This document shows, piece after piece, positions 25,817 to 35,563 of a stretch of 64,000 nucleotides of DNA. A model generated the notes under the pieces. The model did no database searches. It was not told where the DNA came from and was given only the letters and a program-made list of their open reading frames with translations. Position 1 is the first letter of the stretch, and every line of letters begins with the position of its first letter. The stretch spans positions 230,009 to 294,008 of the forward strand of contig NZ_WJOK01000004.1 of the NCBI RefSeq assembly GCF_009649785.1, read 5' to 3'. The position numbers and the translations under genes were made by a program. Source of the DNA: Agrobacterium tumefaciens. GTDB taxonomy: Bacteria > Pseudomonadota > Alphaproteobacteria > Rhizobiales > Rhizobiaceae.

Positions 25817-26701
25817 TCAGCCCTTGACCCCGCCAGACGAGATCCCTTCAATGAAATACCGTTGCGCCGCGAAAAACACGACGAGCGCAGGCGCGATCGT
25901 CAGCACCGACATCGCCAGGATGCGGTTCCATTCGAAGGCTTCGGTGGTGTCGATGGAGAGTTTGAGCGCCAGGCTCACCGGATATTTATCGACCGAGGAC
26001 AGGTAGATCAGCGGTCCCAGAAAGTCGTTCATCGTCCACATGAACTGGAAAAGGCAGACCGAGATCAGCGCCGGCGCCAGCATCGGCACGACGATGTAGA
26101 CCAGCGTCTGCAGACTGTTGGCGCCATCCACACGGGCGGCTTCCTCCATATCCGAGGGCAGCGAGCGCAGGAACTGCACAAGCATAAAGACGAAAAAGGC
26201 ATCACCAGCTAGTGCCGAGGGAACCCATAGCGGCAGGAAACTATCCAGCCAGCCGAGGTCACGGAACAGGATATATTGCGGAATGCGGGTTACGACATTG
26301 GGCAAAAGCAGGATGGCGATGACCGAGCCAAACAGGATTTTCTTCAGCGGAAAATCGAAGCGCGCGAAGGCATAGGCCGCCATGGTGCAGGAAATCGCCG
26401 TTCCGATGACCTTCGGCAGGATGATCAGGAACGAATTCCAGAAAAACCGGCCGAAGGTGTAGGGCGTGGAGGTCTCCCAGCCGCGGATGTAACCGTCCAG
26501 TGTTGGCGTCTCAGGAATGAAACCTGCACCGGAAAAGATCTCGGAATTGGTCTTGAAGCTTGCGCCGACCAGCCAGATCAGCGGGTAGAGCATGATGAAG
26601 CCGACCGCGAACAGCAGCGTGTACCGGACAGAGGTCGATAACAGCCGGAGCCTTGCCCGGCGGGCGGCCTGCATGTCGTTTAAGGTTGCGATATCGGTCA
26701 T
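25817..26701 (-). CDS. togN: TogN-like ABC permease (MalG type)
   Basis: This permease of 294 residues has six hydrophobic segments beginning near residue 27. The EAA loop is at residues 185-210 (MEEAARVDGANS...VPMLAP). It lies 4 bases after the first permease gene and 2 bases before the ATPase gene, forming a tight operon. Its length fits TogN/MalG proteins. Like the first-operon permease at 34-909 it has the QYILF signature region, showing shared CUT1 ancestry. Assignment to oligogalacturonide transport rests on the operon context. Confidence 0.9.
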   Translation of the reverse strand: MTDIATLNDMQAARRARLRLLSTSVRYTLLFAVGFIMLYPLIWLVGASFKTNSEIFSGAGFIPETPTLDGYIRGWETSTPYTFGRFFWNSFLIILPKVIGTAISCTMAAYAFARFDFPLKKILFGSVIAILLLPNVVTRIPQYILFRDLGWLDSFLPLWVPSALAGDAFFVFMLVQFLRSLPSDMEEAARVDGANSLQTLVYIVVPMLAPALISVCLFQFMWTMNDFLGPLIYLSSVDKYPVSLALKLSIDTTEAFEWNRILAMSVLTIAPALVVFFAAQRYFIEGISSGGVKG

Positions 26702-26705
26702 GGCA

Positions 26706-27587
26706 TCAATTCCGCTTGTCGCCGGCGTAATAGACCCACTTTTTCGAGGACCAGAAGGCCACGAGGGTCAGCACGGTGATGATGGTGAAAAGAACCCAGG
26801 CGATGGCGGAGGCATAGCCCATGTTGAACTTCTTGAAAGCCTCATCGTAAATATAGAGAGGCAGCAGATAGGTAGACTTCAACGGCCCGCCCTGGGTGAT
26901 GATGTAAGGCCCGTTAAACTCCTGGAATGCCTGCACCATCTGCATGATCAGGTTGAAAAAGATGACCGGCGTCAGAAGCGGCAGGGTGATGAAAAAGAAC
27001 GTCTTTACCTTGCCTGCGCCGTCGATTGCCGCTGCCTCATAAAGCGACTTGTCGATGGATTGCAGCGCGGCGAGAAAGATCACCATGGCCGAACCGAACT
27101 GCCAGCAGCGCAGCAGCGTAATTGTAAAAAGCGCATTGGCGGGATCGCCAAACCAGTCCACCGGCGACAGGCCGATTGCCGCCAGCGCCATGTTGGCGAG
27201 CCCTTCGCTGGCGAAGATGTAGCGCCACAGCACCGCAATCGCGATCGAACCGCCGAGGATGGACGGAACGTAAAAGGCGGTGCGGAAAAAATTGATGAAT
27301 TGCAGCTTGTAATTGAGTATCGCTGCGATGAACAGCGCGAAGGCAAGCTTCAACGGCACCGTCAGAAACACATAAAACAGGGTGACGTTCAGGGATTTCA
27401 TGAACGTGCGATCACGGGTGAAGAGCCGCTCGTAATTGGCCAGTCCCGCCCATGTGGGGTCACTCATCAGGTCGTAGCGGGTGAAGCTGAGATACAGGGA
27501 ACCCAGAAACGGGATCGCCGTGAAAACCAGAAGTCCGATGATATAGGGCGTCAGATATCCCAGCCCGAGGAAGCGATTAGATTTCAT
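26706..27587 (-). CDS. togM: TogM-like ABC permease (MalF type)
   Basis: This permease of 293 residues has a short N-terminus (MKSNRFLGLGYLTPYIIGLL) leading straight into helix 1. The EAA loop (SLYEAAAIDGAGK...LPLLTP) is near residues 197-223. The ATG at 27587 follows GGGGAGGAG; a longer frame up to 27917 crosses the promoter and the AraC gene and is rejected. It is the first gene of the six-gene pectin-oligomer operon, divergent from the AraC regulator at 27799. Confidence 0.9.
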   Translation of the reverse strand: MKSNRFLGLGYLTPYIIGLLVFTAIPFLGSLYLSFTRYDLMSDPTWAGLANYERLFTRDRTFMKSLNVTLFYVFLTVPLKLAFALFIAAILNYKLQFINFFRTAFYVPSILGGSIAIAVLWRYIFASEGLANMALAAIGLSPVDWFGDPANALFTITLLRCWQFGSAMVIFLAALQSIDKSLYEAAAIDGAGKVKTFFFITLPLLTPVIFFNLIMQMVQAFQEFNGPYIITQGGPLKSTYLLPLYIYDEAFKKFNMGYASAIAWVLFTIITVLTLVAFWSSKKWVYYAGDKRN

Positions 27588-27798
27588 GACGCTCCTCCCC
27601 CACCCCGGAAAGGCGCGGATAACAGAATACAATTTCGTGCAAGTGATTCTCCCGGAACGGCTGACGGCGGGCGCATGATGGCGCGATTTCTCGCCGCAGC
27701 CGATCTCCTCCCTCATTGATACGGCGCGCATTAGCAGTTTGTGAGGTGACAAAACCAAATTTCCGAGCCAAGGTGAATTAACAAAGATGAGGAAAAAG
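27588..27798. promoter_or_regulatory. Divergent promoter region, TogM operon and AraC regulator
   Basis: About 210 bases lie between the divergent starts and must carry both promoters and the AraC binding sites. I could not single out a convincing repeat or promoter consensus. Confidence 0.5.
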
Positions 27799-28725
27799 AT
27801 GGACGAAATCGAAGGTGGCATTCTCTCGTCCGTTCCGCCTGCGGCGCTCACGCTTAATCTCACGCGCGCCACGATCAAGATGGAGCACTCCCGCACCTGG
27901 CAGATCGACAAATCCAATCAGGTGGACGATCTCATTATCTGCCTGGAGGGTCGCGGGCATTATCTCGTGGACGGTGAAGCACGGGTGCTGGAGCCTGGCG
28001 ACGCCATGCTGATTTTCAGGGGGCAGCATTTTATCGGCTGGAATGAACAGGCCGTCACCTATCGGGGAGTGGCACAGCATTTCACGCTGGATATTTACGG
28101 TCGCCACAACCTTGTCGCGCAGATGGACCTCAAGCCGAAACTTTCGCTGAGCCGCTGGCCGCTGCTGGAGCCGCTGGTGCGCCACTATCGGCAGAGCGCT
28201 CCGCCCTCCTCTGTCACGCTTGGCCAGCATCACCTGTTCATGGTGTTGCTGATCGCATTTATCGATGATGCATTTCTCGGATGGGTCGACCGTCCAAGTT
28301 TCCAGCCGGAAGGTGCCGAAGCCCTGGATCTGGCTGTCATGAAAGCGATCACGATGATTTCCGCCAATCCGCTCGACCCTGAAATCGCCGCAAGGGCGAC
28401 CGACGCAGCCCCCTATAATCGCGACTATTTCCTGCGTGAGTTCCAGAAACGGGTGGGGCGCACGCCGAGGAAATATCAGGAATTCAAACGCATGGAACGT
28501 GCCATGCATTTTCTTGAAGCCGGGCTTTCAGTTGCGGCTACGGCGGCAGAAGTGGGTTATGGAGATCCTTATTATTTTTCGCGGATGTTCAAGCGCACAT
28601 TGGGGTTGAGCCCCCGCGACCACATGAACAGGATACGCCGCAGCAGGCACGGCAATCTGATGGCGTTTGACGAGCACGAACAGCAGAGGCTGCTTGCCAC
28701 CGAAATGGAAAAGGCCCCGGCATAG
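27799..28725 (+). CDS. AraC-family regulator of the pectin-oligomer operon
   Basis: This transcription factor has 308 residues. An N-terminal cupin-like sensing domain (about 15-150, with GHYLVDGEARVLEPGDAML) is joined to a double helix-turn-helix (about 185-290) ending in GYGDPYYFSRMFKRTLGLSPRDH. The second ATG at 27799 is preferred because GAGGA lies 5 bases before it; an ATG 4 codons earlier at 27787 has no good site. Divergent placement suggests it activates the TogMNAB-GH28-GH105 operon in response to an oligouronide or its breakdown product (inference). A hairpin overlaps its stop. Confidence 0.93.
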   Translation: MDEIEGGILSSVPPAALTLNLTRATIKMEHSRTWQIDKSNQVDDLIICLEGRGHYLVDGEARVLEPGDAMLIFRGQHFIGWNEQAVTYRGVAQHFTLDIYGRHNLVAQMDLKPKLSLSRWPLLEPLVRHYRQSAPPSSVTLGQHHLFMVLLIAFIDDAFLGWVDRPSFQPEGAEALDLAVMKAITMISANPLDPEIAARATDAAPYNRDYFLREFQKRVGRTPRKYQEFKRMERAMHFLEAGLSVAATAAEVGYGDPYYFSRMFKRTLGLSPRDHMNRIRRSRHGNLMAFDEHEQQRLLATEMEKAPA

Positions 28726-28734
28726 CGGGGCCTT
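28711..28734. terminator. Bidirectional terminator between AraC and TRAP genes
   Basis: AAGGCCCCG and CGGGGCCTT pair around a short loop, spanning the AraC stop codon. The gene converging from the other side ends at 28755. The flanking A/T pairs give short U-tracts in both directions. Confidence 0.7.
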
Positions 28735-28754
28735 CTTGCGATAAAGCTTTGGAA

Positions 28755-30035
28755 CTACCGGAAAAGTGACGGCAGCCAGAGTGAAAGCGACGGAATGTAG
28801 GTGACGGCGAGCAGCACGGCTATGCTGGCGCCGAAGAACGGCCAGATCGTTCGCATCGCTTCCCGTATCGTTATGCCGCCAACCGCACATCCCACGAAGA
28901 GCACCGTTCCGACCGGCGGCGTATTGAGACCGATACCGGCGTTCAGGATCATCACGACACCGAAATGCACGGGGTCGATGCCGAAGGCCTTCACGACAGG
29001 CAGAAGCACCGGCGTGGAAATGATGACCATCGGTGCCATATCCATGAAAGTGCCGAGCAAGAGCAGAATGACGTTGATGACCAGAAGCACGATAATCGGA
29101 TTGTCCGAAATTGCGCTGATTGTCGCGATCATCAGTGTCTGCACCTGCAGGAACGCCATCAACCAGCCGAACGACGCAGCCGTGCCGATGACGAGCAGAA
29201 CCATCGCTGTCGTACGAACCGCCCCCATCACCGCTTCCACGAAACCGCTCCAGTCCAGCTCACGATAGACAAGCATGGCAACAAGGAAAGCGTAGAGAAC
29301 GGCAATGCAGGAACTCTCCGTCGCGGTGAAGATACCCGAACGAACGCCGCCGAAGATGATGCCGATCAACAGAATGCCGGGAAAGGACGCCAGAAGATAA
29401 TACATCAGCTTCGAAAAGCCGGGAAACGGCTCGGACGGGTAACCCTTGCGCCGCGCGACGATATAGGCGGTGACCATCAGGGCCGCAGCAAGCAGCAGGC
29501 CTGGAATGATGCCGGCAGTGAAGAGATCTGCCACCGAAACATTGCCACCCGCCGCGATCGAATAAAGGATCATATTGTGCGAAGGCGGGATCATCAGCGC
29601 GATGATGGCGGCGTTGACAGTGACGTTGACGGCGTAATCCCGGTCATAACCGCGCTTGGCCATTTGCGGGATCATCAGGCCACCAACGGCCGAGGCGTCG
29701 GCGACAGCCGAGCCGGAAATGCCGCCGAACAATGTCGAAGCGACGATGTTGACCTGCCCCAGACCGCCGCGCAGATGACCGACAAGACCGGCCGCAAAAC
29801 GGATCAGACGATGGGCTATACCGCCGCGGACCATGAGGTCACCCGCGAAGATGAAGAAAGGGATCGCCATCATCGCAAACACGTTCATGCCGGAGTTCAT
29901 CTGCTGGAAGACCACGATGGGCGGCAGGCCGAGATAAAGAACGGTGGCGAAGGAGGCAATGCCGAGGCAGAACGCAATCGGCGTACCGATCAGCATCAGA
30001 AGGGTGAAGACACCGAAGAGGATTGTGTAAGCCAT
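28755..30035 (-). CDS. TRAP transporter large membrane subunit (DctM type)
   Basis: This integral membrane protein has 426 residues and about 12 hydrophobic segments; it forms the translocation channel of a Na+-coupled TRAP importer. Typical DctM features include the PIAFCLGIAS start, the Gly/Ser-rich FGGISGSAVADASAVG loop near residues 102-118 and the PPSHNMI segment. Its ATG directly abuts the stop of the small subunit gene. It ends the operon kduI-kduD-kdgD-gci-gli-TRAP, so a uronate or aldarate substrate is likely (inference from context). Confidence 0.94.
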   Translation of the reverse strand: MAYTILFGVFTLLMLIGTPIAFCLGIASFATVLYLGLPPIVVFQQMNSGMNVFAMMAIPFFIFAGDLMVRGGIAHRLIRFAAGLVGHLRGGLGQVNIVASTLFGGISGSAVADASAVGGLMIPQMAKRGYDRDYAVNVTVNAAIIALMIPPSHNMILYSIAAGGNVSVADLFTAGIIPGLLLAAALMVTAYIVARRKGYPSEPFPGFSKLMYYLLASFPGILLIGIIFGGVRSGIFTATESSCIAVLYAFLVAMLVYRELDWSGFVEAVMGAVRTTAMVLLVIGTAASFGWLMAFLQVQTLMIATISAISDNPIIVLLVINVILLLLGTFMDMAPMVIISTPVLLPVVKAFGIDPVHFGVVMILNAGIGLNTPPVGTVLFVGCAVGGITIREAMRTIWPFFGASIAVLLAVTYIPSLSLWLPSLFR

Positions 30036-30557
30036 TTACGCGGCCTCCTGCACAAACACATCCGCCGCGATTTCCTCGCCGATGACGAGATCGATAAAGC
30101 GTTCGGCTGCAAACAGCGCGATCAGAAAACCGCCACCGATCAGCGGGAAGAAATCCATGCCGCCCGGCCATCCAAGAACAGGGATCGTCGCCGTCCATGT
30201 TCCGGCAGAGAGGACGGTTCCGTACCAGCACATGCCAACCCCGAAAAAGAAGATCAGTGCCAGACTGGTCAGGTCCATTGCCGCCTGTATGCGCGGCGGC
30301 ATCATATAGCGCAGAATATCCAGCCCCAGATGCACGCTTTCACGCACGCCCACCGCCGCCCCCAGCATGATGAACCATGACATAAGGTGAAGCGACAGCG
30401 GCTCGGACCAACTTGGTGAATCATTCAGGATATAACGGGCAAACACCTGCCAGCCGACGATAAGGGTCATGGCGACCATGCCGACGCCGGCGATGTAAAG
30501 TGACGCACGGCTGAGCGCGCCGAGAAATGGGCGGATCGCCCGCATGAAGTTTCGCAT
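30036..30557 (-). CDS. TRAP transporter small membrane subunit (DctQ type)
   Basis: This is a four-helix membrane protein of 173 residues, the usual DctQ length, pairing with the DctM subunit encoded next. The characteristic ARYILNDSPSWSEPLSLHLMSWFIMLGAA region is at about residues 45-75. A strong GGAGGAGGAAGG precedes the ATG at 30557. A rho-independent terminator lies between the binding-protein gene and this one, so the membrane subunits are probably made in smaller amounts. Confidence 0.92.
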   Translation of the reverse strand: MRNFMRAIRPFLGALSRASLYIAGVGMVAMTLIVGWQVFARYILNDSPSWSEPLSLHLMSWFIMLGAAVGVRESVHLGLDILRYMMPPRIQAAMDLTSLALIFFFGVGMCWYGTVLSAGTWTATIPVLGWPGGMDFFPLIGGGFLIALFAAERFIDLVIGEEIAADVFVQEAA

Positions 30558-30589
30558 TTGCCTTCCTCCTCCAACCTCAGACCAATGAC

Positions 30590-30626
30590 GACAAAAGAAA
30601 ACCGGCCCTGTTGCCAGAGCCGGTTT
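30590..30626 (-). terminator. Terminator/attenuator between TRAP binding protein and membrane subunits
   Basis: On the minus strand, ACCGGC pairs with GCCGGT around a 12-base loop and is followed by TTTCTTTTG. It lies immediately after the binding-protein stop. Read-through would feed the DctQ/DctM genes. Confidence 0.7.
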
Positions 30627-30634
30627 TTCCTATG

Positions 30635-31612
30635 TCACTTGACGGCTTTTACCCGCTCAAGAAGGTCTTTCATTTTCGGATCGGTGACGAACTTGTCGTA
30701 GACCGGCCCCATCGCGGCGGCGAATTCTTCCTTGTTGACCTTGATGACGTTGGCGCCACCGGCGCGCACCTTTTCTTCCGAGGCCTTTTCGCGCGCACTC
30801 CACAATTCACGCATCTTGCCAACGGAATCCTTGGCTGCCTGACGCAGCAGCTTCTGATCTTCCGGCGACAGCTTGTCATAGGAAATCTTGGAGATGACGA
30901 GGATTTCCGGATTGAGGGAATGTTCCGTCAGCGAATAGTTCTTCGCCACTTCATAGTGACGGGCGGATTCGTAGGACGGCCAGTTGTTTTCCGCACCATC
31001 GACAACGCCTGTTTCAAGCGAGGAGTAAACCTCGCCCATCGGCATCGGCGTAGGGTTGGCGCCAAACGCCTGCATCATCGATATCCACAGATCCGATTGC
31101 TGCACGCGGATTTTGAGGCCCTTCAGGTCCGCCAGTTTTTCGATGGGCTTCTTGGTTGTGTAGAAGGAACGCGCACCGGAATCGTAAAAGGCAAGACCGA
31201 TTAGGCCGTGCGGTTCGAAAGCTGCCAGAACCTCATCGCCGATCGGGCCGTCTACGGTATTGTGCATGTGTTCCGTCGAACGGAACAGGAAAGGCAGGCC
31301 GAGAACGGTGGTTTCCTTGACGAGATTGTTGAAAGGCGCAGCGTTGACGCGGTTCATGTCGATGACGCCGAAGCGGGTCTGCTCGATGGTATCCTTCTCA
31401 CCGCCGAGAACCGAATTGTTCATGACCTGCACCTTGATGCGGCCATTGGAGCGTTCCGACAGAAGTTCGCCCATATATTTCACGGCTTCAACCGTCGGAT
31501 AACCGTCGGGATGAATATCGGCCGAGCGCAGGGTGATTTCCTGCGCCTTGGCGGAAACGCCTGACAGCGCGATCCCCATCGCGATGCACATCATGCTTGC
31601 AATCTTTTTCAT
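30635..31612 (-). CDS. TRAP transporter substrate-binding protein (DctP type)
   Basis: This periplasmic protein has 325 residues with a signal peptide cut near residue 23 (AKA). The family core is evident: the [35 protein letters not shown] segment supplies the hinge and the ligand face, and an Arg in LKIRVQ (KGLKIRVQQ) would clamp the substrate carboxylate as in other DctP proteins. Position downstream of gli points to galacturonate, glucuronate or an aldarate (inference). It starts 146 bases after gli, with a GGAGGAGGAA-type ribosome site, so it may also have its own promoter. Confidence 0.93.
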   Translation of the reverse strand: MKKIASMMCIAMGIALSGVSAKAQEITLRSADIHPDGYPTVEAVKYMGELLSERSNGRIKVQVMNNSVLGGEKDTIEQTRFGVIDMNRVNAAPFNNLVKETTVLGLPFLFRSTEHMHNTVDGPIGDEVLAAFEPHGLIGLAFYDSGARSFYTTKKPIEKLADLKGLKIRVQQSDLWISMMQAFGANPTPMPMGEVYSSLETGVVDGAENNWPSYESARHYEVAKNYSLTEHSLNPEILVISKISYDKLSPEDQKLLRQAAKDSVGKMRELWSAREKASEEKVRAGGANVIKVNKEEFAAAMGPVYDKFVTDPKMKDLLERVKAVK

Positions 31613-31758
31613 TTCTTCCTCCTCCGTTGTAACAACGGCCCCACCCCTCCAAGGCTAACGGACCGAATTTTTCACGCCCATCCGGGCCGGCATGCAAAGA
31701 CCTTTCATCTGCAAAGGATGATGGGGACCTCCCTTTCCCCAACTATCCCGAATTGAAA

Positions 31759-32637
31759 CTACACCGCCTTGAGTGGCGGCAGCTTGAACAGGGCTTCTGG
31801 ATTTTCCACCAGCGCTCGGTGACGGGCCGCATCGTCCGGCAGCCAGCCGAGTGTGAGCTCCGCAAGGCGGGCATCATCCGGATAGGCAGCCGTCTCACGG
31901 ACCGAATTGTGCGGCCAGTTCGTCCCCCAGACGATCCGCTCCGGCGCATGGGCAGCGATACGGCGCGAAAAGGCTGCAACATCTTCGTAGGGCCAGGCGT
32001 CGCGCGAACTTTCATAAACACCGGCAAACTTGAACCAGAGATTGCCGCGATCGATGAGCTTCAAAAGTGCCGCCATTTCCGGGCCATCCGTGTCGATACC
32101 CCTGAAGAATTTTCCATGGTGGTCGAAGACCCAGCGCGAACGGATTTTTTCAAGACGCGGCAGATGATCGAGAAGCCCATTGCCGTCGAACTGAACCGCC
32201 ACCATCCAGTCGGCCGCATGGGCACGCTGATCCACCACTTCCAGTTCCGATAGGTTCACCGCGCCGCCCGGCAAATCCATGATACGGGCGCCCACGGCAC
32301 CGGCAGCGGCAAGTCGTTCCATGTCCTTTTCAGTCGTGTTCTCATCGATAATCACCACCGCGCGGGCTGCCTCGCCCATTTCTGCCACGCAGGCTAGCGT
32401 GTTGCCGTTATCTCGCTGTTGGGCGTTGCCCTGGGTGATGATGACGCGGTCGATGCCGAGCCATTGCATGAGCTGGCGATAATCCTCAGGCCCCGGCAGC
32501 GCACCCGGCGGCAGGCCCGGCCCACCCGGCAAGGCTGGATAACCGGGCAGATACATATGCATCTGAGTATCGACCGCCCCTTTTGGGAACGCTGGCTGCG
32601 GCGGTGTCCCGCTTAGTTTTCTGACAAGTTCGCTCAT
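31759..32637 (-). CDS. gli: D-galactarolactone isomerase
   Basis: This amidohydrolase-superfamily protein has 292 residues. It matches by length and context the A. tumefaciens enzyme that converts D-galactaro-1,5-lactone, made by Udh, into the 1,4-lactone used by Gci. The usual metal-binding HxH after strand 1 is altered to Q25-M-H27, consistent with the reported metal independence of this isomerase. The gene overlaps gci by 4 bases (ATGA), ensuring coupled synthesis of the two consecutive enzymes. It contains a Pro/Gly-rich loop at residues 31-50. No signal peptide is seen, so it acts in the cytoplasm. Confidence 0.93.
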   Translation of the reverse strand: MSELVRKLSGTPPQPAFPKGAVDTQMHMYLPGYPALPGGPGLPPGALPGPEDYRQLMQWLGIDRVIITQGNAQQRDNGNTLACVAEMGEAARAVVIIDENTTEKDMERLAAAGAVGARIMDLPGGAVNLSELEVVDQRAHAADWMVAVQFDGNGLLDHLPRLEKIRSRWVFDHHGKFFRGIDTDGPEMAALLKLIDRGNLWFKFAGVYESSRDAWPYEDVAAFSRRIAAHAPERIVWGTNWPHNSVRETAAYPDDARLAELTLGWLPDDAARHRALVENPEALFKLPPLKAV

Positions 32638-33770
32638 GGCTGTGGCATCCTGAATTCAACGAGTGCGTCGCGGTTGATCTCGATGCCGAGACCGGGACCA
32701 TCGGGAATGGCGACGACACCGTTCACCGCCTCTATCGGCTGTTGCAGCACGGCCTGACGGAACGGATTATGCGTCCGATCGAATTCCATGATCGGCTCGA
32801 CGGGGTTTACCCGCACCGGATCGGGCACCATCGCGGCCATGAACTGCAGGGCAGCGGCGATCTGCACGCCCGTGCCCCACACATGCGGCACAATGCGTAC
32901 GCCGTGCAGCGTGGCAAGCGTGGCAATCTTCTGCGTTTCGGAAAAGCCGCCGCAGCCGCAGAGGTCGGGCTGGAGAATATCCACGGCACCGGCGGAAAGC
33001 GCCTGCCACATGCCGTAACGCCCGTGCCAGGTCTCGCCTCCCGCAACCGGGATTGGTTGGCCCGCCCGCACGCGAGCATAGGCATCGAGCTGCTCCGGAA
33101 CCACCGGCTCCTCGAACCAGTCGATGCCGTATTCAGCCGCACGATTGCCGAGCGCGATGGCTTCGGTAACGGTATAGCCGTGATTGGCGTCGATCATCAG
33201 CCGCATATCCGGCCCGATCGCTTCGCGCACGGCGGCAATGACCGCAAGATCCTCCTCGATGCCGAAACCGATCTTGATCTTGCAGGCGTGAAAACCCTCT
33301 GCACGGCGCTCCGCCATCTCATTGGCATTGTCGGAGATGCGGTCGACCCCATCACGCTTGAAGCTGCCGGTGGCATAGGCGCGCACGCTTTCGCGCCAGC
33401 GCCCGCCGAGCAGCATGGAGATGGAGGTGCCGTAATGCTTTCCCTTGATATCCCACAGCGCGATATCGATACCGGACAGGGCGGTAATGCTGAGGCCGCG
33501 CTGGCCCTGGTCGCGCAGGGCATTGTAAAGCACAGCCCAGATCTTTTCGGTCTGGCGGGGATCCTGGCCAATAAGCCAACCGGAATAGGCCTGAACCACG
33601 GCGGCGTTCGGTCGCGCCGGACCGAGGCATTCGCCCCAGCCGACGGTCCCGTCATCGCATTCGATTTCGACCAGAACATGGGCACGCCGGTCAAAGCGCA
33701 TGGATGCGCTTTCAAACGGCGTGGCCAGCCGATGTTCGAGCAGATGCGTGCGCACCGCTGTGATCTTCAT
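32634..33770 (-). CDS. gci: D-galactarolactone cycloisomerase, enolase superfamily
   Basis: This 378-residue enzyme of the mandelate racemase subgroup opens D-galactaro-1,4-lactone to 3-deoxy-2-keto-hexarate (5-keto-4-deoxy-D-glucarate). Catalytic elements are complete: KIK at 164-166, metal ligands D194, E220 and E246, and general base H296 in PHVWGTG. It lies 24 bases after kdgD, which takes its product, and overlaps gli, which supplies its substrate. Length and motifs match the Agrobacterium Gci enzyme as I remember it. I am sure of the superfamily and nearly sure of the specific reaction. Confidence 0.95.
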   Translation of the reverse strand: MKITAVRTHLLEHRLATPFESASMRFDRRAHVLVEIECDDGTVGWGECLGPARPNAAVVQAYSGWLIGQDPRQTEKIWAVLYNALRDQGQRGLSITALSGIDIALWDIKGKHYGTSISMLLGGRWRESVRAYATGSFKRDGVDRISDNANEMAERRAEGFHACKIKIGFGIEEDLAVIAAVREAIGPDMRLMIDANHGYTVTEAIALGNRAAEYGIDWFEEPVVPEQLDAYARVRAGQPIPVAGGETWHGRYGMWQALSAGAVDILQPDLCGCGGFSETQKIATLATLHGVRIVPHVWGTGVQIAAALQFMAAMVPDPVRVNPVEPIMEFDRTHNPFRQAVLQQPIEAVNGVVAIPDGPGLGIEINRDALVEFRMPQP

Positions 33771-33794
33771 CGTTCCCCTCCCGTTATACCTTGA

Positions 33795-34727
<933 letters not shown>

Positions 34728-34766
34728 TCACTGACTGGAAGCCACCTAAACCGCTTGCCGCATATT

Positions 34767-34799
34767 TGTCAACAAGTCATCATACAAGTTATATGATGA
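34767..34799 (-). promoter_or_regulatory. Candidate GntR operator and promoter of kdgD
   Basis: The perfect palindrome TCATCATA-N7-TATGATGA spans 34777-34799. On the minus strand a TTGACA (34772-34767) follows directly, so a bound regulator would cover the -35. The half-site TGTATGA recurs at 36451-36457 between kduI and udh. Binding by the GntR protein encoded at 37486 is inferred. Confidence 0.55.
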
Positions 34800-34819
34800 A
34801 TTTTGAAAACCGGCGCGCA

Positions 34820-35563
34820 TTAGCGCGCCAGCCAGCCACCATCGACATTGAGGATGGCGCCATGCACGTAGTCGGCCGCCGGCGAGGCGAGGAAAACCGC
34901 CGCCCCGGCGATGTCTTCAGAATGCCCCCAGCGGCCTGCCGGGATGCGCTCCAGAATGGCCTTGTTGCGGGCAGCATCCGCCCGCAACGCCTCGGTATTG
35001 TTGGTTTCGATGTAACCGGGCGCAATGGCATTGACGTTGATGCCCTTCGCGGCCCACTCATTTGCCAGAAGCTTGGTCAGACCGGCAACGCCATGCTTCG
35101 CCGCCGTATAAGACGGCACGCGGATGCCGCCCTGAAACGACAGTAGCGAGGCGATATTGACTACCTTGCCCGGACGACCTTTCGCCAGCAATTCCTTGGC
35201 GAAGGCCTGCGTGGTGAAAAACAGCGCCTTGAGATTGACGTCCATCACCTCATCCCAGTCGAGTTCTGAAAACTCCACGGAATCGGCGCGGCGAATGATG
35301 CCGGCATTGTTGACGAGAATATCGAAACCGGCGTCGGCAAAGCTGTCCCTGGCGGCGAGTGGATCGGCAAAATCAATCGACAATGCGGCGGCCTTGCCGC
35401 CGTTCGTCGCGATCATGTCCAGCGTCTCGTCCGGCGCGCGGCGGGCGGCGCAGACAACTTCCGCGCCGGCCGCGGCGAGGCCGACGGCTATTGCTTGACC
35501 AAGCCCCGTATTGGCACCCGTCACCAGCGCCTTACGCCCTTGAAGCGAAAAGGGATTTTTCAT
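34820..35563 (-). CDS. kduD: 2-dehydro-3-deoxy-D-gluconate 5-dehydrogenase
   Basis: This short-chain dehydrogenase of 247 residues catalyses NADH-dependent reduction of 3-deoxy-D-glycero-2,5-hexodiulosonate to 2-keto-3-deoxygluconate. The cofactor motif TGANTGLG is at residues 15-22, NNAG at 85-88, and the catalytic S139, Y152 and K156 are present. It overlaps kduI by 4 bases, the classic kduI-kduD pairing that secures the identity among many SDRs. Its product needs KDG kinase and aldolase, which are not in this window. Confidence 0.95.
   Translation of the reverse strand: MKNPFSLQGRKALVTGANTGLGQAIAVGLAAAGAEVVCAARRAPDETLDMIATNGGKAAALSIDFADPLAARDSFADAGFDILVNNAGIIRRADSVEFSELDWDEVMDVNLKALFFTTQAFAKELLAKGRPGKVVNIASLLSFQGGIRVPSYTAAKHGVAGLTKLLANEWAAKGINVNAIAPGYIETNNTEALRADAARNKAILERIPAGRWGHSEDIAGAAVFLASPAADYVHGAILNVDGGWLAR

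Noticed and set aside
28965..30380. Long plus-strand open frame (471 codons) over the first TRAP membrane genes
   Set aside because: It lies antisense to the well-supported DctM and DctQ genes, its product is dominated by His, Arg, Asp and Gln with no fold, and it has no ribosome site.
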